Shown: positions 1-5,194, counted from the first letter of the stretch. The stretch: DNA of 5,194 nt from Caldifarciminota bacterium (GCA_903908785.1 CAIVTL010000379.1:1-5194), one strand, 5' to 3'. Notes: generated from the sequence alone by a model not told the origin. Translations and numbers: made by a program.

Positions 1-492
1 CACGTCTCGAAGAACACGAGCATCGGCCGGAACAACGTGTTCGGGCAGAACGTGTTCGTGGCCGACAACGTGAAGACCGGCGACAACTGCAAGGTACAGA
101 ACAATGTATCGCTGTACAAGGGCGTGGTCCTTGAGGACGACGTCTTCTGCGGGCCGTCGTGCGTGTTCACGAACGTGCTTGACCCACGCGCGTTCATCGA
201 GAAGAAGGCGGAGTTCAAGAACACGCTGGTGAAGCGCGGGGCGTCGGTCGGCGCGAACGCCACCGTGGTCTGTGGCAACACGCTGGGCCGCTACTGTCTC
301 ATCGGCTCGGGCGCGGTCGTGACGCACGACGTGCCGGACTACGCGTTGATGCTCGGAGTCCCGGCGCGGCGTTCGGGCTGGGTCTGCAAGTGCGGGGCGC
401 GGCTTCAGTTCAGCGGCGACCGGACCGCCTGCAAGTGCGGAAATGAGTATGAACTGTCGGATGAGGCCGTCAGGCCCGTCAGGGAACGATGA
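1..492 (+). CDS. wbpD: UDP-2-acetamido-3-amino-2,3-dideoxy-uronate N-acetyltransferase, WbpD/WlbB-like (5' end missing)
   Basis: The frame is open from base 1, so the gene begins upstream; the GTG at 37 lies inside the repeat domain and is not the start. The 163 visible residues show imperfect hexapeptide repeats ([LIV]-G-x4 type, such as SIGRNN, KTGDNC, ASVGANATVVCG), the signature of a trimeric left-handed beta-helix acyltransferase that uses acetyl-CoA. The block NVLDPRAFIEKKAEF near residues 56-70 and the end of the helix, VPDYALMLGVPARRSGW (residues 111-127), are typical of the WbpD/WlbB group. That group acetylates the 3-amine of UDP-GlcNAc(3NH2)A in the cytoplasm during surface-glycan precursor synthesis. 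A C-terminal tail carries two CxCG pairs (C129/C131 and C144/C146) that look like a small zinc ribbon. A WbpE-like aminotransferase follows after 20 nt, which fits consecutive pathway steps. The fold is certain; the exact sugar is inferred. Confidence 0.85.
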   Translation, partial: HVSKNTSIGRNNVFGQNVFVADNVKTGDNCKVQNNVSLYKGVVLEDDVFCGPSCVFTNVLDPRAFIEKKAEFKNTLVKRGASVGANATVVCGNTLGRYCLIGSGAVVTHDVPDYALMLGVPARRSGWVCKCGARLQFSGDRTACKCGNEYELSDEAVRPVRER

Positions 493-514
493 ACGAGGAA
501 CGAGGAACGACGAT
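487..514 (+). repeat. Heptad repeat tract 1 (CGAGGAA units) at the first gene junction
   Basis: Four 7-bp units occupy 487-493, 494-500, 501-507 and 508-514: CGATGAA, CGAGGAA, CGAGGAA and CGACGAT. The tract covers the stop codon of the acetyltransferase, the short spacer, and the ribosome-binding region and first two start-codon bases of the aminotransferase. It has the same period and strand polarity as the tracts at 1641-1682 and 2324-2358. Confidence 0.7.
502..506 (+). promoter_or_regulatory. Ribosome binding site of the aminotransferase
   Basis: GAGGA lies six bases before ATG 513. An identical GAGGA at 495-499 is the copy in the preceding heptad. This site favours ATG 513 over the in-frame ATG at 489, which overlaps the upstream stop codon and would add MNEERGTT, a peptide made of translated repeat. 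Homologous aminotransferases begin close to the motif MLDLKREYE. Confidence 0.7.
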
Positions 515-1637
515 GATACAGATGCTTGATTTGAAGCGGGAATACGAGTACATGAAAAGCGACGTTGACCGGGCAATCAGCGAGGCGCTCGGGCACCAGG
601 CCTGGATAATGGGACCCGAAGTGAAGAAACTCGAGGAGCGGGTCGCGGCCCATGTCGGCACCAAGTTCGCCATCGGCTGCGCCTCGGGCACCGACGCGCT
701 GGTTCTGGCCCTGCGGGCGCTGGCGTTCAAGCGCACCGGGCAGGAGTACTTCGCGCCGGGCGATGAGATTATCACAACCCCGTTTACGTTTACGGCGACC
801 GGCGACGCCATTCTGCGCGCTGGGGCAACGCCGGTGTTTGTGGACATTGACCCGGCTACCTTCAACATTGACCCGGCGCTGGTGCGGCAAGCAGTGAACG
901 GCCGGACCGTCGGCATCATCCCGGTACACCTGTACGGGCAAGCCTGCGCGATGGACGAGATACTCGATACCGCGGCCAAGGCCGGGCTGTTCGTGCTCGA
1001 GGACGTGGCGCAGGCATTCGGGGCCGCGGACCGCGGCCGGAAGTGCGGGGCAATGGGCGACGCGGGCGGTTTCAGTTTCTTCCCGAGCAAGAACCTGGGC
1101 GGGTTCGGGGACGGCGGCATGATTACGACCAACGACCCGGAGTTGGCGGTGATGTGCGACATGCTGCGCAAGCACGGGGGCAAGGATAAGTACAATGTCG
1201 AACACCTGGGATACAACAGCCGGCTGGATACGCTGCAGGCCGCGATTCTGCTGGCGAAGCTCAACCACATCGACGCGTTCAACGAGCGACGGAAGATGAT
1301 TGCCGCGGAGTACAGCCTGGCGCTGGCGGGTGTGCCGGGCGTGGTCGTGCCGCCGCCGTCAAGGAACGGCGAGCACGTGTTCCACCAGTACACGATCCGG
1401 TCGGCGAAACGCGAGGACCTCGCCGCGAAGCTGAAGCAGCGCGGCGTCGCGAGCATGGTTTACTACTCGGTGCCGCTTCACCGTATGAGGGTCTTTGCCG
1501 GTCGGTCCCGGATCGACGGCGCGCTGGCCGAGTCGGAGCTGGCGGCGGCCGAAGTGCTGAGCCTGCCGATTGAACCGCTGCTGACACCGGAAGAGATGGG
1601 CATGGTCATCGCGGCCGTGAAGGCCGGGACGGAATAA
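513..1637 (+). CDS. wbpE: PLP-dependent DegT/DnrJ/EryC1 sugar aminotransferase, WbpE/WlbC-like
   Basis: A 374-residue fold-type I aminotransferase of normal family length. It would transfer an amino group, usually from glutamate, to the 3-keto group of a UDP-2-acetamido-hexuluronate in the cytoplasm. The PLP site is complete: SGTDAL at residues 58-63 binds the phosphate, D164 and Q167 in LEDVAQAFGA contact the cofactor ring, and K193 in FFPSKNLGGFGDGG is the Schiff-base lysine. The substrate-side block NSRLDTLQAAIL and the C-terminal HxxxVF-type region are also present. From memory, the blocks PGDEIIT, FVDIDPATFNIDP, IPVHLYGQ and NSRLDTLQAAIL align closely with Pseudomonas WbpE. About ten extra residues (FKRTGQEYFA) precede PGDEIIT, as in one subgroup of the family. 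The start at ATG 513 has a good GAGGA site; ATG 489 would add eight repeat-encoded residues. Family is near certain. Substrate is inferred from resemblance and from the WbpD-like gene just upstream; another nucleotide-sugar ketone remains possible. Confidence 0.95.
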   Translation: MIQMLDLKREYEYMKSDVDRAISEALGHQAWIMGPEVKKLEERVAAHVGTKFAIGCASGTDALVLALRALAFKRTGQEYFAPGDEIITTPFTFTATGDAILRAGATPVFVDIDPATFNIDPALVRQAVNGRTVGIIPVHLYGQACAMDEILDTAAKAGLFVLEDVAQAFGAADRGRKCGAMGDAGGFSFFPSKNLGGFGDGGMITTNDPELAVMCDMLRKHGGKDKYNVEHLGYNSRLDTLQAAILLAKLNHIDAFNERRKMIAAEYSLALAGVPGVVVPPPSRNGEHVFHQYTIRSAKREDLAAKLKQRGVASMVYYSVPLHRMRVFAGRSRIDGALAESELAAAEVLSLPIEPLLTPEEMGMVIAAVKAGTE

Positions 1638-1640
1638 GGG
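1636..1640 (+). promoter_or_regulatory. Putative ribosome binding site of the deacetylase (AAGGG)
   Basis: AAGGG overlaps the aminotransferase TAA stop and lies four bases before TTG 1645. It supports coupled initiation at TTG. The only other in-frame start nearby, GTG 1696, would cut into the first catalytic beta-strand and has no well-placed site. Confidence 0.5.
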
Positions 1641-1682
1641 CGAGTTGCGAGAAGCGAGAAGCGAGAGGCCGGAGGCGAGAGG
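1641..1682 (+). repeat. Heptad repeat tract 2 (CGAGAAG/CGAGAGG units) over the deacetylase start
   Basis: Six consecutive 7-bp units: CGAGTTG, CGAGAAG, CGAGAAG, CGAGAGG, CCGGAGG and CGAGAGG. The TTG start codon is the end of the first unit, and the rest encodes the highly charged peptide REARSERPEARG. Since 7 is not a multiple of 3, gain or loss of one unit would put the start codon out of frame with the catalytic domain. Confidence 0.75.
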
Positions 1683-2787
1683 CACCCCTTATACCGTGGT
1701 TCTTACCCACGACGTTGACCATCTGTCAATGCGCGCCCTGCCGTTTCTCAGTCGGGCGCAACTGGCGCTGGTGAAGGACCTGACGTATCGGAACCTGAAA
1801 CGACTGGCGCAAGGACGGATTGCGCTCGGTGACTATCTCGCGTCGCTGGCGATGACGATACGGCTGCCGCTGGTCGCGCTCGGTCTGGCGCGCGACCCGT
1901 GGGAACAGAGTATCGAGCAGGTGATGCGGATTGAGGACGAGTTCGGCGCGCGGTCAACGTTCTTCTTCATGCCATTCGACCGGCGTGCCGGACACGTCAA
2001 GCCGGGCCAGGCAGCGCCGAAATACCGTGCCTCGCACTACCGGCTTTCTGACTACGCCGGGCTGGTCCGGTCGCTGGTCGAGCGCGGCTGGGAGGTCGGC
2101 ATTCACGGGATTGACTGTCACATCTCGCCGGCCGCCGCGGCCGCGGAGCGAGCCGAACTGGCCGCCGTCGTCGGCGACGGCTACCGCATCGGCGTGCGCA
2201 TGCACTGGCTGTATTCGTCCCCGGAATTGCGGCGCAACCTGGCGCAGGCCGGTTGTGCGTACGACGCAACGCCGGGCTGGAACGACCGCATCGGATTCCC
2301 CCGGGCAAATGGGGAGCCGGAAGTCAGGGGTCAGGGGCCAGGGACCAGGGGTCAGGCCTCCGTCCCCGGCCACGAGACCCCAGTCTCTGATTCCGGCTCC
2401 TCGCCCGCGTACCTTCCGTTCCGGGACACCAGGACCGGGCTCGCGGTGCTGCCGCTTGCCATCCAGGACGTAGCCCTGCTGCGCGAGGACCATATGAGCT
2501 TGAAGCCGGAACAGGCCTGGAAGGCGATCGAGGCGGTTCTGGACGAGGCGAGGGAACACCAGGCGGTGGTTACCGTGCTCTGGCACAACGACTCGTTCTT
2601 GCCGCCGCGCTGCTGGGCGGGCCTCTACCGCCGGATTCTGGAACGAGCCCGCCGGGATGGCGCAGCGCTTGAGCGGGCAGTTGACGCGGTCAGTGAAGAA
2701 ACATCGGCAGTTCCGCGCGTGGTTCCGCAGGGCGGGATTGAAGGGACGAAAACCGAGGGGAAGCTTGAGTACTGCTGGAGTGACTGA
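1645..2787 (+). CDS. NodB-type polysaccharide deacetylase family protein with an internal insertion
   Basis: A 380-residue carbohydrate esterase 4-like protein, expected to hydrolyse N- or O-acetyl groups on a glycan using a bound divalent metal. The first NodB motif THDVDH is at residues 21-26 (D23 general base, D25 metal ligand in the family). The metal-histidine region is GIHGIDCH at 152-159 (H154, H159), followed by GVRMHWL, a CAYDATPGW block and, near the end, VLWHNDSF. No signal peptide or membrane segment is seen, so the site of action is unclear. The start is TTG 1645, inside a heptad repeat; GTG 1696 would remove the first catalytic strand. Residues about 223-255, between GFPRA and YLPFRD, are low complexity (Gly, Pro, Arg, Ser) and coincide with a repeat-bearing insertion; homologues normally join these blocks closely. 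The gap from the aminotransferase is 7 nt, and the 3' end overlaps the next gene. The last 45 or so codons have weaker G/C bias at third positions than the body, so the true C-terminus is uncertain. Confidence 0.8.
   Translation: MREARSERPEARGTPYTVVLTHDVDHLSMRALPFLSRAQLALVKDLTYRNLKRLAQGRIALGDYLASLAMTIRLPLVALGLARDPWEQSIEQVMRIEDEFGARSTFFFMPFDRRAGHVKPGQAAPKYRASHYRLSDYAGLVRSLVERGWEVGIHGIDCHISPAAAAAERAELAAVVGDGYRIGVRMHWLYSSPELRRNLAQAGCAYDATPGWNDRIGFPRANGEPEVRGQGPGTRGQASVPGHETPVSDSGSSPAYLPFRDTRTGLAVLPLAIQDVALLREDHMSLKPEQAWKAIEAVLDEAREHQAVVTVLWHNDSFLPPRCWAGLYRRILERARRDGAALERAVDAVSEETSAVPRVVPQGGIEGTKTEGKLEYCWSD
2313..2400. repeat. 88-bp inverted-repeat-bounded insertion inside the deacetylase gene
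   Basis: GGAGCCGGAA at 2313-2322 is matched by its exact reverse complement TTCCGGCTCC at 2391-2400. Between them lie heptad tract 3 and a small hairpin (GAGAC 2374-2378, loop CCCA, GTCTC 2383-2387). The encoded stretch is low complexity and sits where a deacetylase loop is normally short. This looks like a small non-coding repeat element that entered the gene and remained in frame. A mobile origin is inference; no target-site duplication is obvious. Confidence 0.55.
2324..2358 (+). repeat. Heptad repeat tract 3 (TCAGGGG/CCAGGGA units) inside the deacetylase gene
   Basis: Five 7-bp units: TCAGGGG, TCAGGGG, CCAGGGA, CCAGGGG and TCAGGCC. They encode the Gly/Arg/Gln-rich stretch RGQGPGTRGQ. Period, polarity and the C-x-A-G-purine core match the other two tracts, although the unit sequence differs. 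Confidence 0.75.
2755..2760 (+). promoter_or_regulatory. Ribosome binding site of the first GNAT gene (GAGGGG)
   Basis: GAGGGG ends four bases before TTG 2765; counted from its GAGG core the spacing is six. It is the best-placed site among the possible starts ATG 2657, TTG 2765 and GTG 2780, and it lies inside the end of the deacetylase gene. Confidence 0.5.
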
Positions 2788-3883
2788 GACAAACCGGGAA
2801 GTACCGCCGCTCGAACTGGCGCCGGCTCGACCCGAGGACGCGCCGGAGCTAGTTGCGTTCCACAACCGGACGTACGGAGCGCGCCGCACGTCCGATTTCT
2901 GGAACTGGAAATACCGGGATCACCTGCCGGGCAAATCGGTCTATGTCGTGGCGCGGTCGGGTGGGGACGTGGTTGGAACGCAGGGCATGATACCCATCCG
3001 TTTGTGCTTGGCCGAACGGGTCGAGCTGACCGGCAAGAGCGAGAACAGCCTGGTCGATACGGGGTTCCGAGGCCGCGGGCTCTGGAACCGGATGTACCGG
3101 GAGGCGCTCGCACAGTGCCGCGACCGGGGTATGACCGCAGTCTGGGGATTTACGCCGGTCGAGAGTGCTCGGCGCGGCCTCGCCCGGCTCGGGTTCGCGA
3201 TCCACGACGTGATGGTGCAGGCGGTGGCAGTCCTTAACACCGGGCCGATGCTCAAAGTGATATGGAACTCGCAGGAGAGCATTCTCGGTCGGCTCGGCGC
3301 CGCGGTTGCGACTCCGGGTGCCTGGTGTTGGTCAAAGCTCAGGCGCCGCGGGTCAAAGAACGACATCGAGTACGGCTGCGGACCGTTCCCGGCCGGTCTG
3401 GCAACCGGCGAGATAGCAGCTCTGTATGAGCACATCGACCGAGACTCCCCGGACCTTGTTCACCTGGACATGAACGAGGAGTACCTGAGATGGCGCGTGC
3501 TGGAGCATCCGAGGTTCCGGCATGAACTGTGGCACGCCCGACGGAACGGCAAGCTGGTTGCCATCGCCCTGGTGAACGAGAGTCAATTGCTGCGACCGGC
3601 AATCCTCGAACTGGCGTTCGTCGAACAGCGGGACGCGGCCGGCCTGTTGGCGCGGATGACTGAGCTCTACACGGCAAGTGGGGCCGGGGCACTCACCTTC
3701 TGGGCCAACCGGACGAACCGTCACGGCCGGATGCTTCTGGCTGCGGCCCGCGGCCTCGGCTTCTTCTCCCGGCCGGCCCGCTCCTCTTTTGTTGTGAAGG
3801 ACATTGCCGACAGCGGCGAGCCGAGGATGGATCCAAGCCGATGGCTGCTCAGCGCGCTCTGGTTTGAGGGCTACGCCGTATGA
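2765..3883 (+). CDS. GNAT-fold N-acyltransferase (tandem GNAT-like), polysaccharide cluster type
   Basis: A predicted 372-residue protein. The N-terminal half is a recognisable GNAT domain. LELAPARPEDAPELVAFHN opens it, SDFWNWKYRDHLPG (residues 43-56) matches the FWxWKY segment common in GNAT proteins of polysaccharide loci, and TGFRGRGLWNRM (99-110) is the acyl-CoA pyrophosphate-binding motif A, with Trp replacing the usual final small residue. The C-terminal half (LRWRVLEHPRFRHELW onward, then FWANRTNRHGRML) looks like a second, degenerate GNAT half, as in FemAB-type two-lobe enzymes. It would transfer an acyl or aminoacyl group to an amine, probably a sugar amine exposed by the aminotransferase or deacetylase upstream. 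No signal peptide is visible. TTG 2765 is chosen for its GAGGGG site; GTG 2780 (367 aa) and ATG 2657 (408 aa, 131-nt overlap) are alternatives. Fold is likely; substrate unknown. Confidence 0.7.
   Translation: MSTAGVTETNREVPPLELAPARPEDAPELVAFHNRTYGARRTSDFWNWKYRDHLPGKSVYVVARSGGDVVGTQGMIPIRLCLAERVELTGKSENSLVDTGFRGRGLWNRMYREALAQCRDRGMTAVWGFTPVESARRGLARLGFAIHDVMVQAVAVLNTGPMLKVIWNSQESILGRLGAAVATPGAWCWSKLRRRGSKNDIEYGCGPFPAGLATGEIAALYEHIDRDSPDLVHLDMNEEYLRWRVLEHPRFRHELWHARRNGKLVAIALVNESQLLRPAILELAFVEQRDAAGLLARMTELYTASGAGALTFWANRTNRHGRMLLAAARGLGFFSRPARSSFVVKDIADSGEPRMDPSRWLLSALWFEGYAV
3866..3870 (+). promoter_or_regulatory. Ribosome binding site of the second GNAT gene (GAGGG)
   Basis: GAGGG lies nine bases before ATG 3880, whose ATGA overlaps the upstream TGA stop. 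This supports translational coupling from that start, rather than initiation at the in-frame ATG 3973. Confidence 0.5.
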
Positions 3884-4917
3884 CGTTGGACGTGCCTCGC
3901 GGCTCTTCCTCGACACCGACCGAATCAGGTGCGGAACGGGTCGTGGCGGGCGCAGCAGGTGGTGGACGCGGGATGGTGACAAACCGGTATGCCGACTGGC
4001 TGCGCGCGCAGGGCGTGAGGCTCCATCGGGCCGCGGGTATCGAATGGCGTGTCTACAACGGTGCGCTGTTGCCGCTCCACGACGTGCCCCGGCCGGTGGA
4101 CCTTTCCTCGGCCGATGCCCGGCAACTGCTCGGTCAATCCGGCGCGTGGCTCATCCGCTACCCGGGTCAACTCCTGCTCCCCGGGGATGGCGAAGCCCGA
4201 GTGGCAGATGGCGAGGCGTGGTACTATGTGCTCTGCGATTCGCTCGTACCGCTCGCGGCCCTCGCGAAGAAGGTGCGCTACGAAGTCAATGTCGGCTTCA
4301 AGCACTGTGTCGTACGCCGGCTCGATCCGGAATGGCTTGCTGTCAACGGCTATGACTGTTACCGCGCGGCCTGCGCCCGCTACCGGAATGCCGGGCCGCT
4401 GGCGGCTGAGCCGTGCTTTCGCGCGGACGTCATGGCTAAGAGGAACGCCCCGATTGAGTTCTGGGGCGTCTTCGTCGGCGAGACACTGGCCGGGTACAGC
4501 CAGTGCATAATGGACGATGCGTGGGTTTACCACAGCGTGGCCAAGTATCATCCCGGCTTCCTGAAGGACCGTGTCTCCTACGTGATGGTGCGGAGTCTGA
4601 TGGAAGAGTACACGGGGCGTCAGGGCCTGACTCTGGTGAACGGCACGCGGTCGTTGTCCCACGACACGAGTTACAACCGGGTGCTGGTGAAGCTCGGGTT
4701 CCGCATGGTCCCGTGCGAGTTGAAGGTCGTGTACCAGCCGGTGCTCGGGCTGGCGGTGCGCACACTATTCCCGCTGCGCCACTTGCTGTCTCGCCTGCCC
4801 GACTCCGGCCCGCTCCATCGGGTGCGCACAGTCCTCGAACTGGAAGCCACCCGCCGCAGCGCGAGTCCGGATCTCCGGGCTCCGCGCCCGATTCCTCAAC
4901 CCCTGCCTGAAGCATGA
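3880..4917 (+). CDS. GNAT/FemAB-like acyltransferase family protein
   Basis: A predicted 345-residue protein starting at the ATGA overlap with the preceding GNAT gene. Residues 1-31 are low complexity (Ser, Thr, Gly, Ala); recognisable sequence begins at about M32 with NRYADWLRAQGV, so ATG 3973 is a possible alternative start. The segment AKKVRYEVNVGFKHCVVRRL (129-148) followed by NGYDCYRAACARY resembles the linker of FemAB-like and GNAT proteins in glycan clusters, where an Arg/Lys-rich stretch precedes a second GNAT lobe. That lobe is seen in FWGVFVGETLAGYSQCIMDD (194-213), with central strands and an LAGY turn, and in the late block SYNRVLVKLGFRMVP, reminiscent of the end of a GNAT domain. 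No membrane segment or signal peptide is evident; the last 25 residues are rich in Pro, Arg and Ser. It probably acylates a sugar amine or another glycan group, perhaps with its neighbour. Family assignment is moderate and substrate unknown. Confidence 0.55.
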   Translation: MTLDVPRGSSSTPTESGAERVVAGAAGGGRGMVTNRYADWLRAQGVRLHRAAGIEWRVYNGALLPLHDVPRPVDLSSADARQLLGQSGAWLIRYPGQLLLPGDGEARVADGEAWYYVLCDSLVPLAALAKKVRYEVNVGFKHCVVRRLDPEWLAVNGYDCYRAACARYRNAGPLAAEPCFRADVMAKRNAPIEFWGVFVGETLAGYSQCIMDDAWVYHSVAKYHPGFLKDRVSYVMVRSLMEEYTGRQGLTLVNGTRSLSHDTSYNRVLVKLGFRMVPCELKVVYQPVLGLAVRTLFPLRHLLSRLPDSGPLHRVRTVLELEATRRSASPDLRAPRPIPQPLPEA

Positions 4918-5194
4918 TAGTAACTACCAGGGCCATTAAGCAGATCGAGCCGCGTGTCAACCGCTTCGATGCCGGGACCCGGTCGTTCCTCTGGAAGGGG
5001 TTCGTCTACATCCCCGGCATTTCGGCCGGCGAGCAGTCGATGCGCGAGTTCGGACGCCGCATGGAGACGGTCGGCCTCCCCGTGGCGGCCTGCGACCTGC
5101 GCGGGACATTCCTCGTCATCGTCGGAGATACGACGACCGGTACGTCTCGCGCATTCGTTGACCACGCCGGGATGTACAAGGCGTTCTACTCCGA
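4914..5194 (+). CDS. Possible asparagine synthetase-like protein, N-terminal part (3' end outside window)
   Basis: A frame open from ATG 4914 to the window end, giving 93 residues without a stop. The start overlaps the previous stop as ATGA, so it is probably translated by coupling; no strong ribosome site is seen. I do not recognise it firmly. The segment LRGTFLVIVGDTTTG (62-76) followed by RAFVDHAGMYKAFYS (79-93) resembles the core of the class II glutaminase-like domain in AsnB homologues, where a G-x-F strand is followed by a D-x-x-G-x-x-x-x-[FY]-Y turn. WKGFVYIPG (27-35) would fit an early strand. The second residue is Ile, not the Cys that acts as nucleophile in active glutaminases, so if the fold is right the domain may be inactive. 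Genes of this type in O-antigen loci (for example wbpS) are associated with amidated uronic acids, which suits the upstream pathway. Assignment is tentative. Confidence 0.4.
   Translation, partial: MIVTTRAIKQIEPRVNRFDAGTRSFLWKGFVYIPGISAGEQSMREFGRRMETVGLPVAACDLRGTFLVIVGDTTTGTSRAFVDHAGMYKAFYS

Noticed and set aside
37..39. GTG 37 as the start of the acetyltransferase
   Set aside because: The frame is open upstream to base 1 and already reads as hexapeptide-repeat sequence, so the true start is outside the window.
467..483. CCGTCAGG repeated with a 9-bp period at the acetyltransferase 3' end
   Set aside because: Only two copies with a different period from the heptads; it may be chance in a poorly conserved C-terminal tail.
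487..514. Repeats as a CRISPR array
   Set aside because: The units are 7 bp, directly abutting and without spacers.
405..1456. Two long antisense open frames (405-1268 and 479-1456, minus strand)
   Set aside because: They lie opposite the well-supported aminotransferase, show no family motifs, and are expected by-products of GC-rich codon use on the plus strand.
2374..2387. Hairpin GAGAC-CCCA-GTCTC as a transcription terminator
   Set aside because: The stem is only five pairs with no following T-run, and it lies inside an open coding frame.
1954..2889. Antisense open frame of 311 codons opposite the deacetylase
   Set aside because: The plus strand carries clear NodB motifs; the antisense translation is low complexity with no recognisable domain.
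3804..4662. Open frames at 3804-4355 (+) and 3925-4662 (-) across the GNAT junction
   Set aside because: Arg/Ala/Pro-rich shadow translations without motifs, overlapping two coupled genes that account for the sequence.

Overview
The window is a compact, single-strand (+) fragment of a bacterial surface-polysaccharide (O-antigen, capsule or exopolysaccharide) gene cluster. It holds six protein-coding genes, the first lacking its 5' end and the last its 3' end. No RNA gene, CRISPR array, insertion sequence or gene-free stretch over 300 bases is visible. The DNA is GC-rich (about 60-65% by eye), third codon positions favour G/C, and one start is probably TTG. Together with the short degenerate repeats described below, this suggests an uncultivated bacterium known from metagenomes. 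I cannot fix the phylum; candidate division WOR-3 and similar lineages are only a guess.

Layout. (1) 1-492: C-terminal part of a left-handed beta-helix N-acetyltransferase of the WbpD/WlbB type. (2) 513-1637: a PLP-dependent DegT/DnrJ/EryC1 sugar aminotransferase resembling WbpE/WlbC. (3) 1645-2787: a NodB-type polysaccharide deacetylase that carries an in-frame low-complexity insertion. (4) 2765-3883 and (5) 3880-4917: two GNAT/FemAB-like acyltransferases in tandem. (6) 4914-end: the N-terminus of a protein that weakly resembles the glutaminase-like domain of asparagine synthetase homologues. The genes are separated by at most 20 nt or overlap (two ATGA junctions), so they read as one translationally coupled operon.

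How the genes may work together. The first two would catalyse consecutive steps (3-amination, then 3-N-acetylation) in making a UDP-2,3-diacetamido-2,3-dideoxy-uronic acid. The deacetylase, the two GNAT-fold proteins and the possible amidotransferase would then trim or decorate this or another sugar of the same glycan. The later roles are inference.

The most unusual signal is not a gene. Three short tracts with a 7-bp period (487-514, 1641-1682, 2324-2358) lie in the same orientation and share a rough consensus Y-S-A-G-R-R-R. One spans the first gene junction. One supplies the start codon and first 13 residues of the deacetylase. One lies inside the deacetylase, within an 88-bp segment bounded by a perfect 10-bp inverted repeat. 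Because 7 is not a multiple of 3, a change in copy number in the second or third tract would shift the deacetylase frame.
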